DNA of 64,000 nucleotides, from contig OZ220465.1 in the NCBI GenBank assembly GCA_965115815.1, positions 744,001-808,000 on the forward strand, read 5' to 3'. Below the pieces are notes generated by a model. It worked only from the letters and a program-made list of their open reading frames with translations, did no database searches and was not told where the DNA came from. Shown here piece after piece: positions 19,612-29,264 of the stretch. The DNA is from VXPW01 sp965115815 (lineage in GTDB: Bacteria; Pseudomonadota; Alphaproteobacteria; TMED109). The position numbers were made by a program, and so were the translations under genes. Position 1 is the first letter of the stretch. Each line of letters starts with the position of its first letter.

Positions 19612-19927
19612 CGGGCATCTCCCCTTGCGGCGCCCCGGGCATCCGGCGGGAGGACCCCTTCCTCCAACCCTCCCGGGCGTTCGCCCCCGCGAAAGCTCTT
19701 CTCCAACTCCGGGGTGCGGGCTGCTTCGACGGCGGACGGCGGCGAGAAGACGGGGAACCGGGACCGGCCTGACGGGCGGCGCGAGCGAGGCTGTCGCCGC
19801 TACCGCCGCCCGGCGCCGCCAGCGACGTGCCGATGGCGACGCCCATGCCGTCGATGTCGACGACGATGCAGACTTTCTGAAAGCCGTGTCGGGGTCCTCG
19901 ACAGGCGCGAAGGCATGGACGGAATTA

Positions 19928-20120
19928 GTGTCTGCACGGAAAATCACAGCACATTGTATATGCAACCATATTTGGAATCTGGAGAACCGAAGATTCCTTC
20001 TTTGAGGGCATATGACGGCATATTCCGCTGAAATCAGGCTGGATTCGATGAATCTTCGCCCTGTCAATATTGGCTTTTCATTCATGTAATCCGATTCTTA
20101 GTGATTTTCCGGGCAGGCAC
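19928..20120 (+). mobile_element. 193-bp MITE, copy 4
   Basis: Starts GTGTCTGCACGG, ends GGGCAGGCAC. Flanks (GAATTA left, GAGCTA right) do not match, so a rearrangement followed insertion. It truncates the 5' side of an IS4 transposase gene. Confidence 0.9.
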
Positions 20121-20121
20121 G

Positions 20122-21726
20122 AGCTATCGGGCGGCGGGCTGGGAGCGCTGCGAGGAGAGGACCTCGGGTCGACCTCCCGGGGCCACGGGCCCGGGCGTGC
20201 AGCGCGCGGTGTGGATGAAGCCCCTGTCGTCGGACGGGCGCGCCGTGCTGTGCCGGGAGCCCGAGCGTGTCCTGGGCCAGGCGGCACCCTTGGTCGGTGA
20301 TGACCGGACCGATGGGGCGATGCGGGAGTACGCCCGCAGCCGCCACAGGGACGTGCGCATCCGCGAGCGCCTGGTCACCATGGGCTGGGCGTGGAACGAT
20401 CGTCCCGGAGAGATCCTGCCGACGATCTTTCCCGGCGAGGCAGAGCAGAAGGCGGCCTACCGCCTGTGGTCGAATCCGAGGGTGACGATGGACCCTATCC
20501 TCGAGGGGCATCAGGAAGCGATGGTGGAACGCTGCCGTGCGCAGCGCCGGATCCTTGCCATCCAGGACACGACATTCTTGAACGATCGTGGTTTGAAGGC
20601 GACCGAGGGTCTTGTCGACATCGGCGGCGGCGGCTCGGGCGCCCCGGGCATGGCGGCCCATGTCGGGGTTGCCTTCAGCGAAGGCGGCTCATCCCTCGGA
20701 CGGTTCCATCGCGACGCCGACTTCCGTCTCGAGCCGGATCCGAAGAAGGACGAGGTAGACGACCAGGAGAGCCGGCGCGGGCTCGACGGATACGACAAGG
20801 CCGTGGAACGGGCCGCTGCCGGTCCTTCGACAAGGGTGCTGGTGATCGGTGACCGTGAAGGTGACATCTGGGACCTGCGGGCCCGGAGCACCGTGCACGA
20901 GGCCGGTCTGCGGGTGCGCGTCCGGCGCTCGACACGGCGCCGCGTGATCACTGCAACGGGCGCAGGCCGGGACCTTTGGGACTCCAGGGCCGATGAGCCG
21001 TGCATCGCCACGAAGATGATCGACATCGAAGCCTGCGGAGGGCCGCGTCGCCGCAAGGAGCGCACGGGCGTGCGCCTCGAAGTCCGCGCGGCAAGGGTCG
21101 ACCTTGCTCCGCCGGACTCGAAGCCCCGGGGAACGCCGCCGCTCTCCAGGATGGCCGTGCGAGTCACGGAACCCGACCCGCCCGCCGACCGCGATCCTCT
21201 CGACGGGATGCTGCTCACCACCGAAGGCGACGGCACCGCAGCCGATGCTCTCAAGACCGTCTCCTTCTACGAGAGGCGAGGGTGGATCGAAGAGTACTTC
21301 AAGGCCCTGAAGGTCGGCACACGGATCGAGGACCGGCGCCTCAATCAGGCCGACGATCTGAGGAAGTGCCTGGCCTTCGACGCCATCACCGCATGCCGCG
21401 TCCTGACCGTTGAGCGTCTCGCGCGCTCCGAGCCCGACACCCCGGCCCGTCCCATCGTCCACCGCGATGAGATCACGGTCCTTGCCCTCCACAAGACCGG
21501 CCGACCGCGCACGCCGCGTGGACCTCCCGACCCCGAACCGACCCTCGAAGCCTTCGCCGTCGAGGTCGCACGCCTGGCAGGCTTCATTCCCAAAAAGCGC
21601 CAGCCCCGGCCGGGGACCGAGAAACTCTGGCAGGGATACAAACTCCTTCTCAACTTCGTCGAACATCACCGAACCATGCGGAAACTCGATATGCTGAAAG
21701 AAATGGATTCAATAGTGTCCGGTTGA
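20122..21726 (+). pseudogene. IS4-family (Tn5-like) transposase, 5'-truncated; end of a DUF4338 domain at its start
   Basis: The open frame begins inside the element, directly behind a MITE. The first residues (KPLSSDGRAVL) match the conserved end of DUF4338 in the related element at 59388, so the DUF4338 N-terminal half is what was lost. A Tn5-type DNA-binding region follows (RLVTMGWAWNDRPGEILPTI, EQKAAYRLWSNPRVTMD), then the DDE core: ILAIQDTTFLN, VLVIGDREGDIWDL and the YREK-type box YERRGWIEEYFKALKVGTRI. The C-terminus is complete at TGA 21726. No stops or shifts occur within the catalytic part. Confidence 0.8.
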
Positions 21727-21728
21727 AA

Positions 21729-22072
21729 GGGCCCCGACCTTGGAGCCGCCCTTCGCTGTCGTCCCGTGAAGGGGCTCGCAGAGGGTCTTCGCCCGCTCGG
21801 TGCGGCGGCAGTGGGAACACCGACCCACGGTCTCCCGGACCTCCGCGATCGGCTGGCGGGGCCGGCGGCGGCCCGAACAGGGGGTCGACTTCAGGTCGAT
21901 GATTCGCGGGTCCATGGGGATTCCCGCAGCCACGATTCGACGACATCATGCGAATCGGCGGGCGCTGGTCAAGCGGTGCGTGGACGACCCGCCCACGCAC
22001 CGAAACGTCACCTCCTATCCAAGGCTTGCCGGTATGGGAAAACCGCCGTCACCTCGACGCACTGCCTGCCAG
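21729..22072 (-). pseudogene. IS4/DUF4338 element, left-end fragment
   Basis: Inverted copy of the left ~340 bp of the element at 24208: the end region, MDPRIIDLKSTPCSG and the DUF4338 N-terminal helices (RAKTLCEPLHGTTAKGG). It stops where it meets the 3' end of the upstream IS4 transposase gene. Confidence 0.75.
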
Positions 22073-22117
22073 CAAGAAAACACGAACGATATAAGCGCGG
22101 GAATGCCCTACTTTTCG

Positions 22118-22436
22118 GGCGCGGCACGTCCGCCTTCCGAGGGTTCCGGGAGGGTGCGGAATCCGGAGTGCGCCGTAGATGCTACGCTTGCGCGCAGGTT
22201 CGACCCGGGGGCCGTGAACCCGGGGGTCCGGCCATCGGCCTGCCGGTTCGAATGCGTCGAAGGAACCCGTATCGCCACCCGGGCCCGATCCGGCCGGCCG
22301 CAAGGGGCATCCGAAGGAACGGGGCACAACCCTTGCGGGACCCATGCGACGACCCGTGTTGTCCAAGGGATGGGTTCGAGCAAGACCCCGGGAATCGCCG
22401 ATTCCGGGCCGGAATCGACTGAATCCCGTGCAACCT
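22118..22436 (-). repeat. Dispersed ~220-330-bp repeat (MITE-like), copy 1
   Basis: Inverted relative to 23613-23938 and clearly homologous along its length (shared GATTCCGGCCCGGAATC block, GGTTCC-TTCGACG block and the downstream GGATTCCG-CC region) but diverged. No coding frame. Shorter relatives lie at 28724 and 38959. Confidence 0.6.
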
Positions 22437-22439
22437 GGG

Positions 22440-22957
22440 TCGAGCCGAGAGTGCAGTTGAAGTTGGGCTCATCCGCCGGGGTACCGGCGCTTGCGTCCAG
22501 ACGAGAAACGTGAGTCAGGGGCCGGTCGCGACCGAGTTCGGGAGTACCGACGATCGATGCGGTTTCCCTGCGTTCCGACGCGGGCGGGACTCCGGCTGCG
22601 ATCAGGGGCGGCCCCGGCGACGGAGGCAGGGGGTCGGGCTCCGCACCCAGCGCCTGCTTGGATCAGGTGGCCGTCGCGGCGGTCCGCGCCGCCGCAAGGA
22701 CCTGTCGCCCGTGCACAGGGTCATCTGGTGGATTCCTTTCGGTGCCGCCTGGCTGGGCCCGAGGCGACCGGCGCGTGCCGGGGCCGGATGAAACCGCTCC
22801 CGCCTTCCGTGCCGGCGGTTGCGGTTCGACGCGGTTCCGGGAACCCGATGCCGGAACGTCCGGCGGCATCGACGCAAATCAACGCCGGCGGGCCCCTTCC
22901 CGGACGGGGCATCGTTGCGCCCGGCGACCGACGGGGCTACCTTGGAAGGAAAGACAA
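22440..22957. other. Intergenic region without a recognisable gene
   Basis: About 500 bp before the membrane/coiled-coil gene. Both strands have open frames, as expected at this G+C, but none shows family motifs, a convincing start site or the codon pattern of neighbouring genes. Confidence 0.5.
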
Positions 22958-23521
22958 GTGGCGGGAGGAGATCCCTTGGCCTTCTGGAACTGGATCAAGG
23001 AACACGGGCCGGTCCTGGTCGTGCTGCTGGCCGTCGGCGGGTTTCTGGATCGCCAGATCGACAATCGTATCGGAGCGCTGGGCGAGCGGTTGGATGCCCG
23101 GATCGGAGCGCTGGGCGAGCGGTTCGACACGTTCGAGCATCGATTTGACCGGCTGGAAGCGGATTTCCGGTCCTTTCAGGAGCGGACCGCCGAGAACCAT
23201 GACGTTCTCAACCGGCGCATCGACCAGGTGATCTTCGCAGTCAACCGCTCCGGCGGATCGACGGACCCCGGTATGGACACCCTGATCCCGTTGCTGATGG
23301 GAACCGACGTGCGCATTCCGCTGCCTGCGGTGGTTCCGGCGGCGTACCGCGACGCCCGGCTGGAGCGGCGGCAGGTGTCCGCAAGGTTTGCCGACAACCG
23401 GCTGGTTCTGTATCCCGACCTCGGCGATGATCGGATCGTGGAGCTGCTGCACGCGGAGGGCTGGCGCCCGGTCGAAGCCGACCGTCCCGACCAAGGCTTC
23501 GTGGCGGCCCCCGCGCCGTAG
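22958..23521 (+). CDS. Small membrane-anchored coiled-coil protein, function unknown
   Basis: GTG start with a strong GGAAGGAAAG ribosome site 5-14 bases upstream; 187 residues. A single hydrophobic segment (GPVLVVLLAVGGFLD, about residues 13-27) precedes a heptad-patterned coiled coil that contains a near-exact internal repeat (RIGALGERLDA, RIGALGERFDT). A soluble C-terminal domain (about 105-187) follows, with VRIPLPAVVPAAYRDARLE and LVLYPDLGDDRIVELL. The repeat suggests recent lengthening of the coil. It is isolated between dispersed repeats, with codon use like the chromosomal genes here. No family recognised. Confidence 0.7.
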   Translation: MAGGDPLAFWNWIKEHGPVLVVLLAVGGFLDRQIDNRIGALGERLDARIGALGERFDTFEHRFDRLEADFRSFQERTAENHDVLNRRIDQVIFAVNRSGGSTDPGMDTLIPLLMGTDVRIPLPAVVPAAYRDARLERRQVSARFADNRLVLYPDLGDDRIVELLHAEGWRPVEADRPDQGFVAAPAP

Positions 23522-23612
23522 CCGTCCGGGCGGATGCAGGGCGGCCTTCGGCAGGCATTCCTCACACCGGAGGCACCGCAATCACGGGGCTCGGGACGCG
23601 CACTCCCAAGCT

Positions 23613-23938
23613 AGGTTCAACGAGATTCAGTCGATTCCGGCCCGGAATCGGCGATTTCAGGGGGCCTTGATCAAGAAAATCCCTTGTACAACAAGGGCCA
23701 TCGTGTCGAGTCGGCAAAAGTAGGGCCATGTTCCTTCGGGGGCCGGTTGCGGCCGGCCGAATCGGGATTGGGCTGCGCGTGCAGGTTCCTTCGACGAACT
23801 CGAACCGAGGAGCCGACGGCCAAGCCCTCCAGGCTCGCCTCCACCCGCGTCGAAACCCGCGCCGCGCAGGATCTACGGCACATTCGGGATTCCGCCCGCT
23901 CCCGGAAACATCGGAAGACGGACGGTCCGCCGCAAGTT
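23613..23938 (+). repeat. Dispersed ~220-330-bp repeat (MITE-like), copy 2
   Basis: Begins GGTTCAACGAGATTCAG and contains the palindromic GATTCCGGCCCGGAATC. Longest version together with copy 1. Confidence 0.6.
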
Positions 23939-23964
23939 GCCGGGTAGGAGGGGTCGTTGCCGAG

Positions 23965-26888
23965 CCCCTGCACCATTCACGCGCGCGATTTCCAGCGCCA
24001 GCCGCCGCCTCCCCGGGGGAGGCGGCGGCTGAACCCCACCCATCCATGGTTTTTTTGCCATGGGTGAAGGTCCCGTTTCTTGCCAACGGGATGGGCCCCT
24101 GGATCGGGAGCCACCCATGCCCCCTGCGCCTTGAGCACCTGGGGAGGACCTGTGCCCCGATCCGAGGTCATGATGGTTCGACCTCGGACAGGGAGAACCC
24201 GGCGGGGCAAGGGCATTCGGATACGCGCGTCGCGGTGACGGCGGTTTTCCCATACCGGCAAGCCTTGGATAGGAGGTGACGTTTCGGTGCGTGGGCGGGT
24301 CGTCCACGCACCGCTTGACCAGCGCCCGCCGATTCGCATGCTGTCGTCGAATCGTGGCTGCGGGAATCCCCATGGACCCGCGAATCCTCGACCTGAAGTC
24401 GACCCCCTGTTCGGGCCGCCGCCGGCCCCGCCAGCCGATCGCGGAGGTCCGGGAGACCGTGGGTCGGTGTTCCCACTGCCGCCGCAACGAGCGGGCGAAG
24501 ACCCTCTGCGAGCCCCTTCACGGGACGACGGCGAAGGGCGACTCCAGGGTCGGGGCTTGCCTCGGGATGCTGGAGACCTTGGAGCGTCACGGCATCCTGA
24601 CGTGGCCGCCCGTGCGCGAGGACCCCGTCCGCGACCGGGCCGCTGCCCCGATCTGGACCTCGGCCTCCGACCCGCAGCCGGAGATCGTGGCTCCGCGGTC
24701 GGAACTGCGCCCGCTTCGCGTCGAGCCGGTCCCCGACCCCGAGGGACGGCAGCTGGGGAACGCCTTCGTCGACCGGCACCCCTACCTCGGCTACCCGCGC
24801 CCTTTCGGGGCGCAGGTCCGCTCCTTCGTGACCGATCGGCAGGGGCGCCGGCTGGGTTGCATCCGGTTCGAGGCGGGGACGAAGACGCTTCCGTGCCGGG
24901 ACCGCGGGATCGGATGGACGGACCGCAGGCGCGACCGCAACCGCCACCGGAGGACGGTCCATTCAAGGTACCTCGGGTTCCCCGGGGTCGTCTCGAAGAA
25001 CCTGGCGTCCTCGGCCCTGGCCCGGGCGATGCGCCGCCTCGCCGACGACTGGGAACGCCTCCACGGCGGGCGTCCCGTCCGCATCGAGACCTTCGTCGAC
25101 GAGACCCGGTTCCGGGCCTCGTGCTCCCGTGCGGCCCACGGGGAGCGCATCGGGGACACCGCGGGTCGGGGCACGTCGCGCACGGGAGTCTCCGTGCTGC
25201 CGCTCTGCGAGGGGGCCCGCGCGATCCTGCGCTCGGAGCGCGGCGCGGCGCACGCCTGCGACGCGGGCCGAGCGGGGACGGTCGGCCGCCGCCGACCGAC
25301 GGTTCTCGAAGCGCTGGGCGACGCTCGTCGCGGCCGCCGCCGCGATCGCGGAACGCGAGGACGCGCGCGGGCAAAGACGCCGGCGCGTCTTCCACCGCCT
25401 GCGGATCCTGCGGTTCGTGCTCCGTCTCGTTGCCGCGCCGCGCGGGCCGGGCTACGGGACCCCGCTCAGCGAGCTCTGGGAGCCGTGCGAGGCCGCGGGC
25501 ATCGAGTTGCCGCAAGCGGAGCCTCCGGCGGCGTCGACGGCCTGCGCGGCGCGGGAGAAGCTGGACGAGGCCGCGTTCCAGCGCCTGCACGCGGAGGTCC
25601 TCGCCCACGGTCCCGAAGGCACGCTCGGGAAGGGTCACAGGACCCTCGCCGTCGACGGCTCGAAGATCACCCTGCCCAAGGAACTCGCGCAGTACGGCTA
25701 CCGTGCGAGCGAGGGTGCCCACGACCCCCAGGGCAGGGTCCGCGCCCTCTACCGGATCGGCGACCGCATCCCGGTCGACTTCGATCGGTTCGACCCCGAG
25801 AACGAGCGGGCCGCCGCCCTCGTGCACCTCGGCCCTGCGGCCGAAGGCGACGTCATTGTCTACGACCGCGGCTCCACCTCCTTCGCCTTGGCTCTCGCCC
25901 ACCGGGAGCGCAAACGGAACTTCGGGTTCCGCATCCGGAACGGCGCCCACTCCGGGTTCGACGCCGTTCTCGCCTCCGGCGAGAGCGACCGGACCGTCAC
26001 CCTCGGCGCACCCGGGGACGAGACCGCGCTGCGCTCGAGGACCCTGCGCGTCCGGCTCGTCCGGTACCGGCCCGCCGACACGGAATCCGGCCTCGCGACC
26101 TCCCGGCTCGACGGCAGCCGGGATCCCGTCCCGGCGATCTCCGATCTCGATCCTGCTCGTTGAGGCGTGGAGGAACGGTACAAGACCGGGACGTTCCGGA
26201 TCGAGGCCTTCCACGCCCCGTCCGAGCGCGGCGTCCGCCCAGAGCTCTACGCTGCCTTCGTTCGCATCACCCTCGCCCGCCCGTGCGCGAACCGCTGCGA
26301 CCACGATCTCGACGACGACGGCGACGACCGGCCGGCCCTGCGCACCCATTTCCGCAACGGCCTGCGCCTCGTCGGCAAGGAGATCGAGGCCCGGTTCCTC
26401 GCGCAGAGCGTCAGGGTCGTCCGATCCGTCAAGCGGATCCGGTCCGGCCTCTCGCGGTGCATCCCGCGCGAGACGGCCCGGGCGCAGTTCCGTACGGCAG
26501 TCGAAACCACCCAGGAGCAAGGGGCAGCACCGGGTACCCGCCTGACCCCCGACACCGGCCCCCGGACCAGGCCCCGGCTTCCGGCAACCGCCCGAAGCAC
26601 GGGGGTTCGTATTCGAATGCCAGAAAAACGTATCCGAATGCCATTGCCTCGCCGGGTTCTCCCTGTCCGAGGTCGAACCATCATGACCTCGGATCGGGGC
26701 ACAGGTCCTCCCCACGTGCTCAAGGCGCAGGGGGCATGGGTGGCTCCCGATCCAAGGGCCCAGCCCGTTGGCAAGAAACGGGACCTTCACCCATGGCAAA
26801 AAACCATGGATGGGCGGGGTTCAGCCGCCGCCTCCCCCGGGGAGGCGGCGGCTGGCGCTGGAAATCGCGCGCGTGAATGGTGCAGGGG
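23965..26888 (+). mobile_element. 2.9-kb IS4/DUF4338 element bounded by ~250-bp inverted repeats
   Basis: 23965-24222 and 26633-26888 are near-perfect inverted repeats of each other. Each contains two strong hairpins: GCCGCCTCCCC/GGGGAGGCGGC and CCATGG-T(n)-CCATGG. Inside lies an IS4 core with its own ends (GCATTCGGATA / TATCCGAATGC). The left boundary falls in the intron-flank hairpin repeat; the right boundary falls inside the DUF4338 gene of ISAs1 copy 2. Confidence 0.75.
24372..26545 (+). pseudogene. DUF4338 plus IS4-family transposase, broken by a frameshift and a UGA
   Basis: From ATG 24372 the frame encodes a full DUF4338 domain. It has N-terminal helices (RAKTLCEPLHGTTAKGD), ELRPLRVEPVPDPEGRQLGN, FVDRHPYLGYPRPFGAQVR, IGWTDRRRDRNRHR, SRYLGFPGVVSKNLASSAL, IETFVDETRFRASCSRAA and GDTAGRG. 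The frame is then lost between about 25150 and 25280. The other frame continues with the IS4 catalytic region: TLAVDGSKITLPKELAQYG, VIVYDRGSTSFALALAH, and GVEERYKTGTFRIEAFHAPS with the YREK-type glutamate. A UGA at 26161-26163 replaces the tryptophan expected before GVEERYK. Confidence 0.8.
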
Positions 26889-28365
26889 GTCGCCGGGTGT
26901 TTCGGGGTCTTGCCTCGTTTGCGTGGTCGCGGATGGAGCGGCGTCTCAGCGACGACTGGGAGGCTGCGTACGGCAATCCGTTGCGGGTGGCGGAGTCGTG
27001 GGTTTCGCCGACGAAGTTCCGCGGTACCATGTACCAGGCGGCGAACTGGAAGTACGTGGGCAAGAGCAAGGGCTATGCACGCGCCAACGGGCGCTCTACC
27101 GATCCGCACGGGGAGGCGAAGGATCGGTACGGGGTTCCGCTGCGTCGCGACGCCGGTCGTCGGTTGCGGGATCGTGCGTCGCTTCCTGCGGCGTGGGAGT
27201 TGCGGGCGACGCAGAGCGGCCGGTCGGCGCGGGAGTTGCGCTCGATGTACCCGCATGGTGCGGCGCGTTCCGACGTCCGGCGCGCGCAGGGGCGCACGCA
27301 CGGCATCGCTTCGGTGCTGTGCGTGATGTTGCTGGCACGGCGGGCGAATCGGCACGGCGCGGTGGCGGCGGCACGCTCCGCGAAGGCGATGACGCAGAAG
27401 GATCTGGCGCCGATCGGTGCGTGGAAGAACCCGGACACCGGCCGGTATGAGCCGGTGTCCAAATCGACCGTGCACCGGGTGCTGCAGAACCCCGACCCGG
27501 CGTGGATCGAGGAGGCGCTGCGGCGCTGGGCGCAGCCGCGCCTGCGGGTCGGCCGCGCGATCGCGGTCGACGGCACGCGCATTCGCGGCGCCCACCGCAC
27601 CGGCACGGATCAGTACGAGACGGTCTCGCGGATCGAGCACGGGACCGGTATGCCGGTCTCGATCCTCCACGATCATGACGAGGGCGGGGAAATCGCCGCC
27701 GTCCACGCCGCGCTCGAGACGGCGCCGGTGGCCGGCCGGCTGCTCACCCTCGACGCGCTCCACACCCCCCCCGCGAGACGGCACGGCGGATCGTCGAGAC
27801 CCACGCCGCCGACTGGATGATGACGGTCAAGGGCAACGCTCCCAAGACCTTCGAGACGTTCGAGAGCATCCACTGGGAGACCACGAGCACGGGACACTAC
27901 CGCGAAACGCCCACGCTCGAGCACGGCCGCATCGAGCCGCGCAGCATCGAAGTCTTCACCCCGCCCGCGAAGATGATCCACGATCCTCAGGTCAAACCGA
28001 TCTTTCGTGTCACCCGGCGCGTCGAATTCAAGAAATCCGGAAAACCGACCACCGAGCACGCCTACGGCATGACCTCGGTCGAGGCCGACCGCGCCTCACC
28101 GCAACCGGTACTCGCAGGGAACCGCGGTCACTGGGTGGTCGAAAGCCATCACTACATCCGCGACACCACCTTCCGCGAAGACGACTCCAGGCTCCGGGCC
28201 CGCAACGCGCCCGCAAACCACGCGATCCTCAACACCCTCGCCATTGCCGTCATCCTCCACAACCAGTGGAAGCTGCCCCAACCCTTCCACAGCTTCGCCG
28301 ACGCCCGCCACCCCTATGCCGACAAGCGCAAGCAGGTCCTGCACGCCGTCACAAGACCCGGCTGA
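26889..28365 (+). pseudogene. DUF4338-ISAs1 transposase fusion, 5'-truncated and frameshifted
   Basis: This is the only copy in which the two domains are read through in one frame. The DUF4338 C-terminal half (VFRGLASFAWSRMERRLSDD, VAESWVSPTKFRGTMYQAAN, KDRYGVPLRRDAGRRLRD) runs through NPDTGRYEPVSKSTVHRV, with tyrosine (TAT) where copies 1, 4 and 5 have UAG. The ISAs1 core begins AIAVDGTRIRGAHR. An extra base in the C-run near 27770 shifts the frame after LTLDALH. The remainder (MMTVKGNAPKTFETFE, GHWVVESHHYIRDTTFRED) is intact in the next frame to TGA 28365. Confidence 0.85.
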
Positions 28366-28592
28366 CCGCACTCACAACCCGACCGAAACCGCACGTATCC
28401 GAGCCGGGCCACCCAACCCGGCCGGCCTCTCGCTCGCCCCGGATCCGCCGAAACGGACCCCTCGCGCCTAGATCCGCGCCGCCACCGGGCCGCAGACGTC
28501 CGCACATCTCACAATCGCAGACTCGAACGCGTCGACCCGCGCCGCGATCCAGACTCCGATCGCATCACAGCAACAAGCATGGGATCTCCTTG
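26889..28592 (+). mobile_element. ISAs1/DUF4338 element, copy 2, left part removed
   Basis: Starts inside DUF4338, directly at the right inverted repeat of the preceding element. Runs to the right end ...CAAGCATGGGATCTCCTTG, matching copies 4 and 5. Confidence 0.85.
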
Positions 28593-28597
28593 CGTGG

Positions 28598-28723
28598 CAG
28601 CACCGGGTACCCGCCTGACCCCCGACACCGGCCACCGGACAAGGCCCCCGGCTTCCGGCAACCGCCCGAAGCACGGGGGTTTCGTATTCGAATGCCAGAA
28701 CAACTTATCCGAATGCCATTGCA
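28598..28723 (+). repeat. Second copy of an IS4-element 3' sequence
   Basis: About 125 bp matching 26522-26645 (GCAGCACCGGGTACCCGCCTG, then TATCCGAATGCCATTGC). It marks the right end of the IS4/DUF4338 element and adjoins a dispersed repeat. Confidence 0.75.
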
Positions 28724-28948
28724 CCGGCAGGGGGTGGAGGAGCGACCCTTGCGGCCGCCGGTTCGGGTCCGTCGCAGGAACCTGCACCCAACCGAATACC
28801 GATTCGGCCGGTTGCAAGGGGCCTCCAAAAGAACATGGCACTCCTTTGGATGCCCCGACAGAAGCGCCCTTGTTTTCCAAGGGGTTTCTTCGATCCGAAC
28901 CCCGGAAATCGGCGATTTCGGGCCCGAATCGGCGAAATCTCGTTAAAC
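28724..28948 (-). repeat. Dispersed ~225-bp repeat (MITE-like), copy 3
   Basis: Nearly identical along its length to 38959-39184, from CCGGCAGGGGGTGGAGG to GAAATCTCGTTAAAC; diverged from copies 1 and 2. Confidence 0.8.
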
Positions 28949-28959
28949 ATGGGCTGGGT

Positions 28960-29240
28960 GTCCGAGACGCCGCCGAGGTGGACCAGCCCCCGGTCTTGCG
29001 GTGTTCGTTGGCATGCAGCGTCGCGGGTCCTGCAGGGCGAGGACCGCCCGTTGCGGCCGACCGCGCATGGCCGTCGCTTCCCGGTCAGGCGGGTGCCCGG
29101 TTCGGCCACGTGCGCCCGGATGGTCTCGGCTGTCGTTCGGAGCGGCGTCCGGGTCGTGCGCGCGGGGTGCACCGCGAGCGGCCGGAGCCGATCCGTCGGG
29201 CGGACCGGGCAGCCCTCGCGTGCGGGGGCGGGCACGCGCG
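28960..29240 (-). pseudogene. Possible IS4 transposase C-terminal remnant
   Basis: On the minus strand, the bases just downstream of lysS resemble the last ~60 codons of the IS4 transposase at 26400-26540 (an ARR/RIGSGRSRC-PR segment aligning with VKRIRSGLSRC-PR). It is heavily decayed and out of frame in places. Confidence 0.4.
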
Positions 29241-29264
29241 CTCTGCCGCCTGCTGCACCCGCCC

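Noticed and set aside
23977..26799. A 940-codon minus-strand open frame across the IS4/DUF4338 element
   Set aside because: It is antisense to DUF4338 and the IS4 catalytic motifs, with composition typical of shadow frames.
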